Shown: positions 52,790 through 61,094, counted from the stretch's first letter. The stretch: DNA of 64,000 nt from Exiguobacterium acetylicum (GCF_019890935.1 NZ_CP082333.1:1080001-1144000), one strand, 5' to 3'. Notes: generated from the sequence alone by a model not told the origin. Translations and numbers: made by a program.

Positions 52790-53920
52790 TTACAGCTGGT
52801 CGGTCGTCGTTGTTTTGGTTTCGACCGTCATCGTTTTCCCATCACGGATGATCGTCAAAGAAAGCGGTCCATCTGATTTGATCAGTGCCGTTTTGATGTC
52901 AACGAATGCTTTGATTTCGGAGTCATTGATTTTCGTGATGACATCACCTGTTTTCAGTTTAGCCGCAGCAGCTGGACTGTTCGGTTCGACCGACATGACG
53001 ACGACACCTGTTTTTTGACTGTCTGGTAGTTTGACTTGGTCTTTTAGATAGCCAGCAGGGAACGCCGCGACGTCTTGTAAGGATACACCGAGCGTCGGAT
53101 GCTCGACTTTACCGTTTGTTTCAAGCTGTTTGAGGATTGGTAATGCATCATCGATCGGGATACTGAAGCCGACGCCTTCAACACCAGACTCAGCGATTTT
53201 CATCGAGTTGATTCCGACGAGTTGTCCTTGTTCATTGATCAAAGCACCCCCTGAGTTACCAGGGTTGATGGCAGCATCCGTTTGAATGACTGTCGTATTG
53301 AAGTCGTCTTGTCCGTCACTGTTCGTATCGACCGGTACGGTCCGGTCTTTCGAACTGACGATTCCGCGTGTGACGGAGTTTTGGAACTCACCGAGCGGGT
53401 TACCGATTGCGAGGACGGTTTGTCCGGCTTTTAAGTCCGCTGATTTTCCGAGTGTGATGACACCCGGAACATCGCTTGCGTCCACTTCAAGCACAGCTAA
53501 GTCATAGGTTTCGTCGCTACCAAGCAGTTTAGCCGAGAGCGTCTTGCCGTCATTCAACGTTACATCGAGTTTTGATGCCCCGTCGACGACGTGATGGTTC
53601 GTAATGATGTATGCTTTGCCGTCCTCTTTCTTATAGATGACACCGGACCCTGAACCAGCTGCTGCTTCTTGTTGCGACATCGAGTTGCCCGCTTGATAGT
53701 TCGTTACGGTCACGACAGATTTTTGAGCCGTGGCGACTGCGTTCGTCACCGGATCATTCGTCGTCGTTGAGACTTGTTTTGGCATACCATTTGAAAGTGG
53801 GGTATCAGCGACCTGTTGTTCTTGATCGAGTAGGATCGGAAAGGCAACCGTAGCCGTCAAGACCGCGCCGATGATGCCTCCAGTCAATCCAGGTAAAAGT
53901 ACTTTCGTTTTTCCAGCCAT
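52790..53920 (-). CDS. htrA: HtrA/DegP-like serine protease
   Basis: The 376-residue protein has one N-terminal membrane helix (about 8-30), an S1C protease domain with the triad His in ITNHHVVDG (about 110), Asp in YDLAVL (about 138) and Ser in GNSGGAL (about 220), and a C-terminal PDZ domain (about 285-370). HtrA proteases clear misfolded proteins outside the membrane. No CssRS two-component genes are near. The ATG follows AGAGGAATGATGACTT. Confidence 0.93.
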   Translation of the reverse strand: MAGKTKVLLPGLTGGIIGAVLTATVAFPILLDQEQQVADTPLSNGMPKQVSTTTNDPVTNAVATAQKSVVTVTNYQAGNSMSQQEAAAGSGSGVIYKKEDGKAYIITNHHVVDGASKLDVTLNDGKTLSAKLLGSDETYDLAVLEVDASDVPGVITLGKSADLKAGQTVLAIGNPLGEFQNSVTRGIVSSKDRTVPVDTNSDGQDDFNTTVIQTDAAINPGNSGGALINEQGQLVGINSMKIAESGVEGVGFSIPIDDALPILKQLETNGKVEHPTLGVSLQDVAAFPAGYLKDQVKLPDSQKTGVVVMSVEPNSPAAAAKLKTGDVITKINDSEIKAFVDIKTALIKSDGPLSLTIIRDGKTMTVETKTTTTDQL

Positions 53921-54047
53921 AAGTCATCATTCCTCTCTGTATGATTTCTGATTTCATCATAGCAAATGAAACAACCTCTTCACTGATTACGGGAGACATT
54001 CCGAAATGACTCATCATTCCCCATAATTCGACGACAATTTCTAAAAG

Positions 54048-54076
54048 TTGAGATAATCAGGTCAGTTCGATACACT
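54048..54076 (+). promoter_or_regulatory. Probable doxX promoter
   Basis: TTGAGA at 54048-54053 and TACACT at 54071-54076 are 17 bp apart. A LexA-like 14-mer (54087-54100) overlaps the start region. Confidence 0.6.
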
Positions 54077-54086
54077 GAAGCTGTCT

Positions 54087-54100
54087 CGAACATATATTTC
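54087..54100 (+). promoter_or_regulatory. LexA-like box
   Basis: CGAACATATATTTC matches 13 of 14 positions of CGAACRNRYGTTYC. It lies just downstream of the -10 of the doxX promoter. The consensus G at position 10, usually important, is A, so binding may be weak. Confidence 0.35.
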
Positions 54101-54127
54101 ATTAACAGAAAGAGAGTGTGAAACATA

Positions 54128-54478
54128 ATGCTATTGCGTCTAGTCTATGGAGCAGGATTACTGTTTGCGGGAGTTGGTCATTTCCGCAATGAAAAGGGAT
54201 TCGTCAGCATCATGCCGTCGTTCATTCCGTTCAAGCGCTTTTTCGTTCAAGTGACAGGTGTCATCGAAATCGCTTACGGTGTCATGTTGTTGACAGGAAA
54301 AGGGGTGCACCTCGTCCGTAAGACGCTTCCTGCCTTCTTATATGCAGTCTTACCCGCAAACGTCAACATGGCAGTCAATCCGAAGCCGATTAATGGAAAA
54401 CGTCTTCCGTCTTGGTTGCTTTGGACACGGTTGCCGCTCCAATGGGGACTCGTCTCTCTTGCGAAACGCCTGAAATGA
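54128..54478 (+). CDS. DoxX-like membrane protein
   Basis: The 116-residue protein has three or four membrane helices and the DoxX-type start LRLVYGAGLLFAGVGHFRNEKGFVSIMP. DoxX proteins are linked to redox balance and respiratory functions in several bacteria; the role here is not clear. The ATG follows AGAGAGTGTGAAACATA. A possible LexA-like site precedes it. Confidence 0.78.
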   Translation: MLLRLVYGAGLLFAGVGHFRNEKGFVSIMPSFIPFKRFFVQVTGVIEIAYGVMLLTGKGVHLVRKTLPAFLYAVLPANVNMAVNPKPINGKRLPSWLLWTRLPLQWGLVSLAKRLK

Positions 54479-54487
54479 ATCGGAACA

Positions 54488-54512
54488 AAAAGCCGCCTAA
54501 ATGGCGGCTTTT
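54488..54512. terminator. Bidirectional terminator
   Basis: A 10-bp perfect stem AAAAGCCGCC/GGCGGCTTTT with a 5-nt loop between convergent doxX and GDSL genes. Confidence 0.92.
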
Positions 54513-54516
54513 ATTG

Positions 54517-55281
54517 TTAGAAACGTTTGTTGACAGCAAGTAAGGAAGCTTTTGCGATCTCTTCGTAGGTAGAATCATTCGGGTGGAATTGATCACTCGA
54601 TAAATCACGTTTGACGTCACGCACGAGATTGAATGTGTCGATGATCTCGACATCGTACTCGATACCGAGCGTCCGCGATTTTGCATTCCAATCTTGAACG
54701 ATGGCATCGAATGCTTCACCGTTTTCCGTCGCGCGGAAAGGATTATAGAGCCCGACGTAGAAAATGACAGCATCCGGATTTTGTTCTCGTAGGATACTGA
54801 ACGTCTTTTTCAAGTTCGTTTGGGCCGTCGTGACGGTTTCGGCTGTCTTCTTCGCATTGAAGTTTGCGACGCCTTCACCACGGTTGAATAAGTCATTTCC
54901 GCCAATCGTCACCGAGATGACTTTTGCTTGTTCGATTGAGCGTAGGACTTCTTTTTGTTTGAGTTGTTTCAGTAAATCTTCCGTCCGGGCACCACTGACG
55001 GCAAGATTCTGGAAGCGCTCGACTGTGTTATCTTTGACAAGATCGCGACCGACGATTGCTGCGTAACTATTGCCGTTTGATGCTCCGACACCACGTGTCA
55101 AGGAATCACCAAGCGCGACGTACGTCCCGCCTTTTTTGACAGGTTCTTCCTTCGTAGGTGTCAGGACGGCACGTTTTGGTGGGTTGACGACGTCACTATA
55201 GGCACTGACGAAGCCGTATCCAAAGATTGCCGTCAAAACGAGTGAGACGGTTAAAAACAGGGGCCAGCGTAATCGCTTCAT
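54517..55281 (-). CDS. SGNH/GDSL-family hydrolase
   Basis: The 254-residue protein has an N-terminal membrane helix or signal anchor (about 5-28), then the SGNH blocks: GDSLTRGVG (nucleophile Ser), the NLAVSGARTEDLL Gly block, VTIGGNDLF (Asn block) and SSDQFHPND (Asp and His). It is an extracellular esterase or lipase-like enzyme similar to B. subtilis YpmR. The minus-strand ATG follows AGAAGGAGGAACGTTC. Confidence 0.9.
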   Translation of the reverse strand: MKRLRWPLFLTVSLVLTAIFGYGFVSAYSDVVNPPKRAVLTPTKEEPVKKGGTYVALGDSLTRGVGASNGNSYAAIVGRDLVKDNTVERFQNLAVSGARTEDLLKQLKQKEVLRSIEQAKVISVTIGGNDLFNRGEGVANFNAKKTAETVTTAQTNLKKTFSILREQNPDAVIFYVGLYNPFRATENGEAFDAIVQDWNAKSRTLGIEYDVEIIDTFNLVRDVKRDLSSDQFHPNDSTYEEIAKASLLAVNKRF

Positions 55282-55407
55282 GAACGTTCCTCCTTCTAGG
55301 TTCTAACATGATTGTAGCAAAAGTTGAAAGAATGTGCGGAAATGAAGTGTTCTGACAAGTCAAATGATTCATTATTCCGCTAGAATAGACAATAAGAGGT
55401 GAGAGAC

Positions 55408-56328
55408 GTGAAACCAACAGTGAAATTAGAAGGTGTAACAAAGGTGATCGGAAAAAAGACGATCATCGATAATATCTCGTTTGAGATTCAACCAGGTGAA
55501 GTCTTTGGCTTCCTTGGACCGAACGGGGCTGGGAAAACGACGACAATCCGGATGCTCGTCGGCTTGATTAAACCGACGTCCGGTAAAATCACGGTCTGTG
55601 ACTTCGACGTTCGCAAACAGTTCGTCCAAGCGATGGAGCGAATCGGCTCAATTGTCGAAAATCCGGAGTTGTATAAGTATTTGACAGGGCGCGAAAATCT
55701 ACAAGTCTTTGCCCGGATGTTACCGAATGTCGATGAGGCACGGATTCAGGAAGTCATTGATCTCGTCGATTTGACGGCGCGTGTTGACGATCAAGTCCGG
55801 ACATACTCGCTCGGGATGCGGCAGCGTCTCGGAATCGCACAAGCGTTACTCGGACGACCAAGCGTCTTGATTCTCGACGAACCGACGAATGGTCTCGATC
55901 CAATGGGAATTCGGGATTTACGTCAATTCATCCGCCGGCTCGTCGAGGAAACGGGACTGTCGGTCCTCGTCTCGAGTCATATCTTGGCTGAGATCGAAAT
56001 GCTTGCCGATCGAGTTGCGATTATGAGTTATGGCAAAATCGTTCAAGTCGGAACGGTCAAGGAACTAGTCGAGTCGCTCGCACCAGGAGTTGATTGGCGT
56101 GTTGACGATGCCTTTAAGGCGAATGAGATTTTATCGGCATCTGACTTAGTCCAAGTGTCCGAAGTCGTCGATGCGAATACAGTTCATACTTTGATGGATG
56201 CAAGCAAGACACCAGCGCTCAACAAGCAGCTGCTCGAAGCAGGTGTCGAAGTCTGGACGATTGAACGAAAAGTCCAAACGCTCGAAGATCTGTTTATCAC
56301 GTTAACGGGAGGCGATCACATTGCGTAA
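55408..56328 (+). CDS. ABC transporter ATP-binding protein
   Basis: The 306-residue ATPase has Walker A GPNGAGKTTTIRML, signature YSLGMRQRLGIAQ, Walker B LILDEPTNGLDP and an H-loop SSHILAEIE. A C-terminal extension (about 220-306) is typical for BcrA/YxlF-type two-gene exporters. GTG 55408 follows AGAGGTGAGAGAC; a GTG three codons earlier overlaps that site. It overlaps the permease gene by eight bases. Confidence 0.92.
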   Translation: MKPTVKLEGVTKVIGKKTIIDNISFEIQPGEVFGFLGPNGAGKTTTIRMLVGLIKPTSGKITVCDFDVRKQFVQAMERIGSIVENPELYKYLTGRENLQVFARMLPNVDEARIQEVIDLVDLTARVDDQVRTYSLGMRQRLGIAQALLGRPSVLILDEPTNGLDPMGIRDLRQFIRRLVEETGLSVLVSSHILAEIEMLADRVAIMSYGKIVQVGTVKELVESLAPGVDWRVDDAFKANEILSASDLVQVSEVVDANTVHTLMDASKTPALNKQLLEAGVEVWTIERKVQTLEDLFITLTGGDHIA

Positions 56329-57319
56329 TCCGAACATGATCGGTCTCGTACGAAATGAAGTGACGAAAATTGCTTCAAAACGTCGTTTTGCTGTCGTTGC
56401 GATCATTCTCGTCGTCCTCGTCTCGATGTTTACGTACGCACAGTACCGAGACATCCAAGAACAGATCAAAAAGCAGGGAACACTTGATTGGCGGGTTGAG
56501 TTACAACAAGACATCGTCGACACGCAGAACCGTCTTGCTTCCAGCAGTATTCAAGATGAGTTCCGTCAGTTCCTTGAGTTCGATCTGAAACAAAATCAGT
56601 ATTATCTCGATAACGACATCAACCCGAACTATCCGGGAGCCCCGACGTTCATCCGGATATTCTTCTCGCAAGGATTGACGCTGATCTTACCGCTGTTCAT
56701 CATCGTCATTATGGCGGATATCGTCAGTGGGGAGCAAAATGATGGAACGATCAAGACGCTCCTGTCGCGACCAGTCCGGCGCTGGAAGATCCTGATGGCG
56801 AAATGGTTGACGGTGTTACTCTATACGTCGATGCTGATGGCATTGACCGTTGCCGTCTGTTACGCGATATCCGGGATCGTCCTCGGCTATGACGGCTGGA
56901 CCGCACCGATCTTGACCGGTTTCCAAGCCTCACCGAGCGGTACGTTCTCGACCGAGTTCGTGCATACATTACCGATGTGGGAGTACCTCTTGATGGCAGT
57001 CGGTCTAGCGTGGATCGTCACAGCTGTCGTCGGAACGATCGCCTTGATGGTCTCTGTTCTCGTCAAAAACACAGCGACAGGGATCGGAATCATGATGGCA
57101 GTCTTGATTTCCGGTACGTTACTGACGACACTCGGTTCAAGTTGGACGAGCTCGAAATATCTCGTCAACGTCAATTTCGGACTGATCAACTATCTCGATG
57201 GACAAGCGCCACCAATCGAAGGGATGACGCTTCCGTTCTCCCTTGCCGTCCTCGGTTGTTGGACGGTCGCGGCGCTAATCGTTGCGTTCTGGAACTTCAC
57301 ACAAAAAGATATGTATTAA
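56321..57319 (+). CDS. ABC transporter permease (ABC-2 type)
   Basis: The 332-residue permease has six membrane helices, a large external loop after helix 1 (about 40-115), and the ABC-2 motif IVSGEQNDGTIKTLLSRPVRRWKILMAKW. The start is TTG at 56321, 8 nt after GGGAGG; ATG 56336 is the alternative. It works with the preceding ATPase, perhaps in bacteriocin or antibiotic resistance as for BcrAB-like systems (inference). No two-component regulator is adjacent. Confidence 0.88.
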   Translation: MRNPNMIGLVRNEVTKIASKRRFAVVAIILVVLVSMFTYAQYRDIQEQIKKQGTLDWRVELQQDIVDTQNRLASSSIQDEFRQFLEFDLKQNQYYLDNDINPNYPGAPTFIRIFFSQGLTLILPLFIIVIMADIVSGEQNDGTIKTLLSRPVRRWKILMAKWLTVLLYTSMLMALTVAVCYAISGIVLGYDGWTAPILTGFQASPSGTFSTEFVHTLPMWEYLLMAVGLAWIVTAVVGTIALMVSVLVKNTATGIGIMMAVLISGTLLTTLGSSWTSSKYLVNVNFGLINYLDGQAPPIEGMTLPFSLAVLGCWTVAALIVAFWNFTQKDMY

Positions 57320-57326
57320 AACGAAC

Positions 57327-57356
57327 GGGTCCACCTATAGAGGGGGACCCATTTTT
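57327..57356 (+). terminator. Terminator of ABC operon
   Basis: GGGTCC and GGACCC arms with a 12-nt loop and five T residues, ending at the stop of the convergent gene. Confidence 0.75.
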
Positions 57357-57883
57357 CATGGCTGAAGCGACAAACGATCGTATGTCTCGATTATTTTTTG
57401 ATACTGAAGTTGTGTCGATAACGAAGCATCTACTATCAGAATCGGGGAAATCGACTGGTCCATCTGATACTGGTGTTCTGCGAACGTACCGATCATCGAT
57501 GGATCCGTCGCCGTGTGATACGTCCGGCACCAGTCAAGGAATTCATTGGAGCCTGTAAAATCTGGGTATCGTGCTTTTTCGCGCGCGATGAGACGTTCCA
57601 TCCGAACCGATTCGTCGAGCGACAGGAAGACAAGCAAGTCTCGATCGATGAAACCATCCGGATGCCAAGCGAAGACAGAGCCGGAGACGATGTAATCGTT
57701 GTAAGACAAAATATCTGCTTCATACATAGAAAATCGCTCGGAGACGTCTCGCTTTTCAGTGAACGTCGTATCTGTCCAAAGGTAATGGTCGGTATCAATC
57801 CAGGGAATCTGTTCAGCTTGTCCGATGAAGGCGCCCAGTGTACTTTTTCCGGTACCTGATCCACCAATGATTTGAATACGCAA
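57356..57883 (-). CDS. Small P-loop kinase-like ATPase
   Basis: The 175-residue protein starts LRIQIIGGSGTGKST (Walker A near residues 7-14), then IPWIDTDHYLWTD, YIVSGSVFAWHPDGFIDRDLLVFLSL and RMERLIAREKARY. It resembles the adenylate-kinase-like FlaR/topology-modulation group. Substrate unknown. The start is TTG at 57883, 9 nt after AAGGAGCC; a longer frame starting 18 codons upstream lacks a site and covers the leader. A strong promoter and a roughly 186-nt structured leader precede it. Confidence 0.82.
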   Translation of the reverse strand: MRIQIIGGSGTGKSTLGAFIGQAEQIPWIDTDHYLWTDTTFTEKRDVSERFSMYEADILSYNDYIVSGSVFAWHPDGFIDRDLLVFLSLDESVRMERLIAREKARYPDFTGSNEFLDWCRTYHTATDPSMIGTFAEHQYQMDQSISPILIVDASLSTQLQYQKIIETYDRLSLQP

Positions 57884-58070
57884 GACAATCGGCTCCTTTC
57901 GAAATAATGTACCGGCACGCAGAACAGGCCCGGGCATGATGCCGGACCTGTCGCTTGGAAGAACGAATTCTCCCTATGTCGCCTCGTGCAAGCACAAGAC
58001 ATGGAATCGAGAGGCAGTGCCTCTAATAGGAAGCCGATGCAGGTCAGCCTCCGCGCTACGTACCAATCGT
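57884..58070 (-). ncRNA. Structured 5' leader RNA, class unknown
   Basis: From the inferred start near 58070 to the TTG start the minus-strand transcript has at least five hairpins in order: GGAGGCT/GGCTTCC, AGAGG/CCTCT, ATGTC-TTGTGC/GCACGA-GACAT, GGGAGAA-TTCG-TTCTTCC, and a long ACAGGTCC-GGCAT stem. No T-rich terminator is seen, so any control may act on translation; the last bases hold the AAGGAG site. It does not match T-box, M-box, TPP, SAM, FMN, glycine or 6S patterns that I can recall. Confidence 0.5.
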
Positions 58071-58076
58071 ACTTTT

Positions 58077-58105
58077 ATCATACTGATTCCAAGAATTGGT
58101 GTCAA
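58077..58105 (-). promoter_or_regulatory. Sigma-A promoter for leader RNA
   Basis: On the minus strand TTGACA (58100-58105) and TATGAT (58077-58082) are 17 bp apart, a near-consensus promoter directed at the leader and the P-loop ATPase gene. Confidence 0.85.
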
Positions 58106-58118
58106 ACCTGCTCGAAAG

Positions 58119-58139
58119 GGTTTACATTCTGTGTAAACC
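58119..58139. promoter_or_regulatory. 8-bp inverted repeat, operator candidate
   Basis: GGTTTACA-TTCTG-TGTAAACC is a perfect inverted repeat between the leader promoter (minus) and a small plus-strand gene. It could bind a regulator of either. Confidence 0.4.
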
Positions 58140-58179
58140 GTCAAAAGAGAGAATAACGATGATTAGAGGAGGAACGACC

Positions 58180-58272
58180 ATGGCAGATTGGGGCATCATG
58201 CTGACAGGTGTCGTCATTTGTGGGTGGTGCATCTTTAGTGCCATTTATGACGATTTCATCCGTCGCGTATAA
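58180..58272 (+). CDS. 30-residue membrane miniprotein
   Basis: A 30-codon frame MADWGIMLTGVVICGWCIFS plus AIYDDFIRRV has one hydrophobic helix with two Cys and a charged end. The ATG follows TTAGAGGAGGAACGACC, one of the best ribosome sites in the window, and a terminator begins 15 bp after the stop. Together these make a complete tiny gene. Family not recognised. Confidence 0.65.
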   Translation: MADWGIMLTGVVICGWCIFSAIYDDFIRRV

Positions 58273-58287
58273 GAGGAGCAAACGTGG

Positions 58288-58313
58288 ACCGTCCAGAATG
58301 GGCGGTTTTTTTG
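58288..58313 (+). terminator. Terminator of miniprotein gene
   Basis: ACCGTCC/GGGCGGT arms with one G-U pair, a 5-nt loop and eight T residues. Confidence 0.88.
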
Positions 58314-58389
58314 TTGATTTTTTTAATCCGAGTAATTGGCTGTGGTACACTCGAATCAGAATGAAAAGATAGAGAATGGGTGAAGAAAA

Positions 58390-59316
58390 ATGAAGAAACA
58401 ACCAGTCATCGTCATTGTCGGACCGACGGCAGTCGGAAAAACGAAGACGGGCATTGAACTAGCCAAACGATTAAACGGCGAAGTCTTATCGGGAGACTCC
58501 GTCCAAGTCTATCAAGGGATGGACATCGGATCAGCAAAAGTGACGACCGAAGAGATGGAGGGGGTGCCGCACCATCTGCTGGATCTCGTGACACCGGATG
58601 ATGAGATGAGTGTAGCGCGTTTTCAGACGGTTGCCCGAGCGACGATTGATGAGATTGCAAGTCGGGGTAAGTTACCGATCATCGTTGGTGGAACAGGGCT
58701 ATATATCCGTTCGATTTTATATGATTACCAGTTCACCGAGCAGGCGGAAGATCCAGCCTTACGGGCTGAACTCGAAGCGTACGCGGCGACGCACGGAGCG
58801 AATGCATTGCATGACCAGTTGAAGGAACTCGATCCGGTTCGTGCGGAAGCGATTCATCCGAATAATATCCAGCGGGTCGTACGAGCGATCGAGGTCGCGC
58901 GGACCGGTCAGACACAAACGACCGGTAGTAAGCCGGCACTTTATGAGAGTCTACTGTTCGTCCTACACATGGAAGACCGGGATCGCTTATATGACCGAAT
59001 CGATCAACGAGTAGATATGATGGTCGAAAGTGGGCTTCTTGAAGAAGTGGCGCGTCTTGACGCTGCCGGGTATCGACACACGAAGGCGCTACAAGCGATT
59101 GGTTATAAAGAGATGCTACCAGTCCTCGACGGGGCACCACTCGATCCTGCCGTTGATATGTTGAAACGAAACACACGACGCTTCGCTAAACGTCAATTGA
59201 CGTGGTTCCGTCATCAATTTGATGGCGTTTGGGTAGATATGGGAAAGTTTTCATTTGAAGAAACGTTCAAAATTATCTATGATAGAACTGTAGAGTTTCT
59301 GAAAGCGGTTAAATAA
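58390..59316 (+). CDS. miaA: tRNA dimethylallyltransferase
   Basis: MiaA adds the isopentenyl group to A37 of tRNAs reading UNN codons. The 308-residue protein has the P-loop IVGPTAVGKTKTGIELA, SGDSVQVYQGMDIGSAK, VGGTGLYIRSILYDY and ALQAIGYKEM, all standard. The ATG follows GGGTGAAGAAAA. hfq follows 48 bp later, the usual Bacillales pair. The next enzyme in the pathway, MiaB, is absent from its usual place before ricA. Confidence 0.97.
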   Translation: MKKQPVIVIVGPTAVGKTKTGIELAKRLNGEVLSGDSVQVYQGMDIGSAKVTTEEMEGVPHHLLDLVTPDDEMSVARFQTVARATIDEIASRGKLPIIVGGTGLYIRSILYDYQFTEQAEDPALRAELEAYAATHGANALHDQLKELDPVRAEAIHPNNIQRVVRAIEVARTGQTQTTGSKPALYESLLFVLHMEDRDRLYDRIDQRVDMMVESGLLEEVARLDAAGYRHTKALQAIGYKEMLPVLDGAPLDPAVDMLKRNTRRFAKRQLTWFRHQFDGVWVDMGKFSFEETFKIIYDRTVEFLKAVK

Positions 59317-59364
59317 GAGTTGCCCGAAGACAGAAACAGATAAAAAGAGGGGGCACGGGGAATC

Positions 59365-59613
59365 ATGAAAGCGACATACAATATTCAGGACGTCTTTTTA
59401 AATCAATTACGGAAAGATGCAGTCCCGACAACGGTTTTCTTAATCAGTGGGTATCAATTACGGGGGCTAATCAAGTCATTCGATAACTTCACAGTCATTT
59501 TGGAGTCGGAAGGCAAACAGCAATTGATCTACAAACATGCGATCTCGACGTTCGCACCAGCGCGCAACGTGACGTTATATGAACAAGAAGAGACGCAAGA
59601 AGTCTCTCGCTAA
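59365..59613 (+). CDS. hfq: RNA chaperone Hfq
   Basis: The 82-residue Sm-like protein has [21 protein letters not shown], the [18 protein letters not shown] Sm1 motif and the YKHAISTF Sm2 motif. It forms hexameric rings that bind small RNAs. The ATG follows AGAGGGGGCACGGGGAATC. A strong terminator lies just after the stop. Confidence 0.97.
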   Translation: MKATYNIQDVFLNQLRKDAVPTTVFLISGYQLRGLIKSFDNFTVILESEGKQQLIYKHAISTFAPARNVTLYEQEETQEVSR

Positions 59614-59615
59614 TG

Positions 59616-59643
59616 AAAAAGACGACCGGGGGGTCGTCTTTTT
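59616..59643. terminator. Terminator after hfq
   Basis: A 12-bp perfect stem AAAAAGACGACC/GGTCGTCTTTTT with a GGGG loop. It works in both directions, between hfq and a convergent DUF2283 gene. Confidence 0.93.
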
Positions 59644-59655
59644 TTGTTCACTACA

Positions 59656-60060
59656 TTATTTATAAGCTGGCTGAGCAAGCGTACGAAGAATATCGACAGG
59701 ATATCGTTCTAAGTCGAGGATATCAAATCCGATGAATCCGGTATGATTGGTTTCGGCAAAGTAGAACGTAACACCGTGGAGGTGACACGAGCTTTTCGGA
59801 ACCGTGTTTTGCAATCGGAGTGAGAAACGATCTGCTTGTTCCTCGTAAAGGAATGCATTGGCAAGACCGTCACGGATCACGTTTGCCTCTTCATCAAAAA
59901 ATTCGATTCCGACGATGCGTCCCTCTTGATCAACGTCTACACTAAGGAATGCATTTTCTTCTAGCTCGTCCGTGTCTTCAATTACGGGAGTAAATGTCTC
60001 TGGGAAGAGATATAGATATCCCATTTCTGCTTCTTGATCATAAGTCATTCGAATTGTCAT
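59656..60060 (-). CDS. DUF2283-like protein
   Basis: The 134-residue protein begins TIRMTYDQEAEMGYLYLFPE and has FLSVDVDQEGRIVGIEFFDE, the DUF2283 signature (about 1-60). The C-terminal part is unrecognised. Function of the family is not known. It lies 29 bp downstream of the recombinase-like gene on the same strand, with GGAAGTGACATGA before its ATG, so it may belong to the same SOS-linked transcript. Confidence 0.75.
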   Translation of the reverse strand: MTIRMTYDQEAEMGYLYLFPETFTPVIEDTDELEENAFLSVDVDQEGRIVGIEFFDEEANVIRDGLANAFLYEEQADRFSLRLQNTVPKSSCHLHGVTFYFAETNHTGFIGFDILDLERYPVDILRTLAQPAYK

Positions 60061-60089
60061 TCATGTCACTTCCAAGTCTAATGGATTTT

Positions 60090-61061
60090 TTACAATAACG
60101 GCGTTAGCTCCTCAACCGCCTCTTCATAACGTCGGAGCGAGACATCCTTATAGAGGCATGTCTTCTGTAGGCGTTCTTCCTTCGTCATCTCGTCCTGATA
60201 TGTTTTCAGGATAAAACTGTTGCGTAACATCGACGGCGTCAAGACCCGTTTATTATCCGACCGTTCATTCAGCTGACGCATCATCTTCGTGATCATGACG
60301 ATCGACAGTTGCTTCGGTGCATTTTTGCTGTAGACCCAGCGGAACGTCATCCGAGCAAAGTCGAAGGCGACGAAAAAGGGGTCGGTGCTGTGATAACGGG
60401 GACGGACCGGTTCCGGAATCGTCTTCAAGTAACGCAACATGATGTCTTGATCTTCCCGCTCGAGGTGAAGCAGGTAACGATTGCCAAGCCGATCATGGAC
60501 GGTCATCTCTTGCTGGGCGAAATTGAGGTCATGCATCTTCAAACCAATGATGTGATGGACACGTAGACCGTAGCGATAAAACAATCGAAGGATCAGTTCG
60601 TTTCGATCGATTAAAAACGGACGTGCCTTCAATTGATGTTCCGTCAAGCCACGATCAGATTGATTCGTCCGCACCAATTGCTCGTATTCCTTGAAGGAAG
60701 CGACGTGTTTTGCCGTTAATTCGTGCGTCGGTTGTGCGTATTCGATCAGCTTCGCTTTCGTTTGTCGAATCTGGTAATTGACTTGATTGATGACGGTGAC
60801 GATTCGAGCGACCGTCGCTTGCTGGTAGAGTTTCTCTTCGATCAAGTACTCATTGATGAACGTCTTCCACGTCTCGATTGAAATCGCCTTAAAATCGTCG
60901 ATCGTCTCGAGTGGTTGGTCGACATCCGTCATATAACGATGGACTTCGATGAGATCATAGCGATAGCGTCGGACGGTCGAAAGTTGCCGTCCACTTGTCG
61001 TTAGATAAAACAGGTAGCGTTCAATGAACTCTGGAAGCGTATACGACTGTTCGCGTGCCAT
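60090..61061 (-). CDS. Degenerate tyrosine recombinase-like protein
   Basis: The 323-residue protein has an N-terminal SAM-like domain (about 5-100) and a C-terminal recombinase fold. Arg167 in YGLRVHHIIGL, Arg280 in TPSMLRNSF and Tyr312 in SLRRYEE correspond to the two catalytic Arg and the Tyr. The His of the HxxR motif is Ser277, the following His is Asn281, and the LGH block is missing. It may be inactive or only bind DNA. ATG 61061 follows AAAGGGAGGAAAACG; the longer frame has no site. A perfect LexA box lies in its promoter. Confidence 0.8.
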   Translation of the reverse strand: MAREQSYTLPEFIERYLFYLTTSGRQLSTVRRYRYDLIEVHRYMTDVDQPLETIDDFKAISIETWKTFINEYLIEEKLYQQATVARIVTVINQVNYQIRQTKAKLIEYAQPTHELTAKHVASFKEYEQLVRTNQSDRGLTEHQLKARPFLIDRNELILRLFYRYGLRVHHIIGLKMHDLNFAQQEMTVHDRLGNRYLLHLEREDQDIMLRYLKTIPEPVRPRYHSTDPFFVAFDFARMTFRWVYSKNAPKQLSIVMITKMMRQLNERSDNKRVLTPSMLRNSFILKTYQDEMTKEERLQKTCLYKDVSLRRYEEAVEELTPLL

Positions 61062-61094
61062 CGTTTTCCTCCCTTTCCTCATGGTGTTTCTTCC

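Noticed and set aside
57938-58070. Leader RNA as an M-box (Mg) riboswitch or T-box
   Set aside because: A few short strings recall an M-box (GGCTTCCTAT, then GTC...GAC) and TGGTACG recalls a T-box, but the conserved cores (GCCAATGGGT for M-box, TGGNACCGCG for T-box) are absent and the downstream gene is not a transporter or synthetase.
60090-61061. Recombinase-like gene as evidence of a prophage or integrative element
   Set aside because: No other mobile-element genes, no att-like repeats and no tRNA lie near it; both neighbours are in conserved order.
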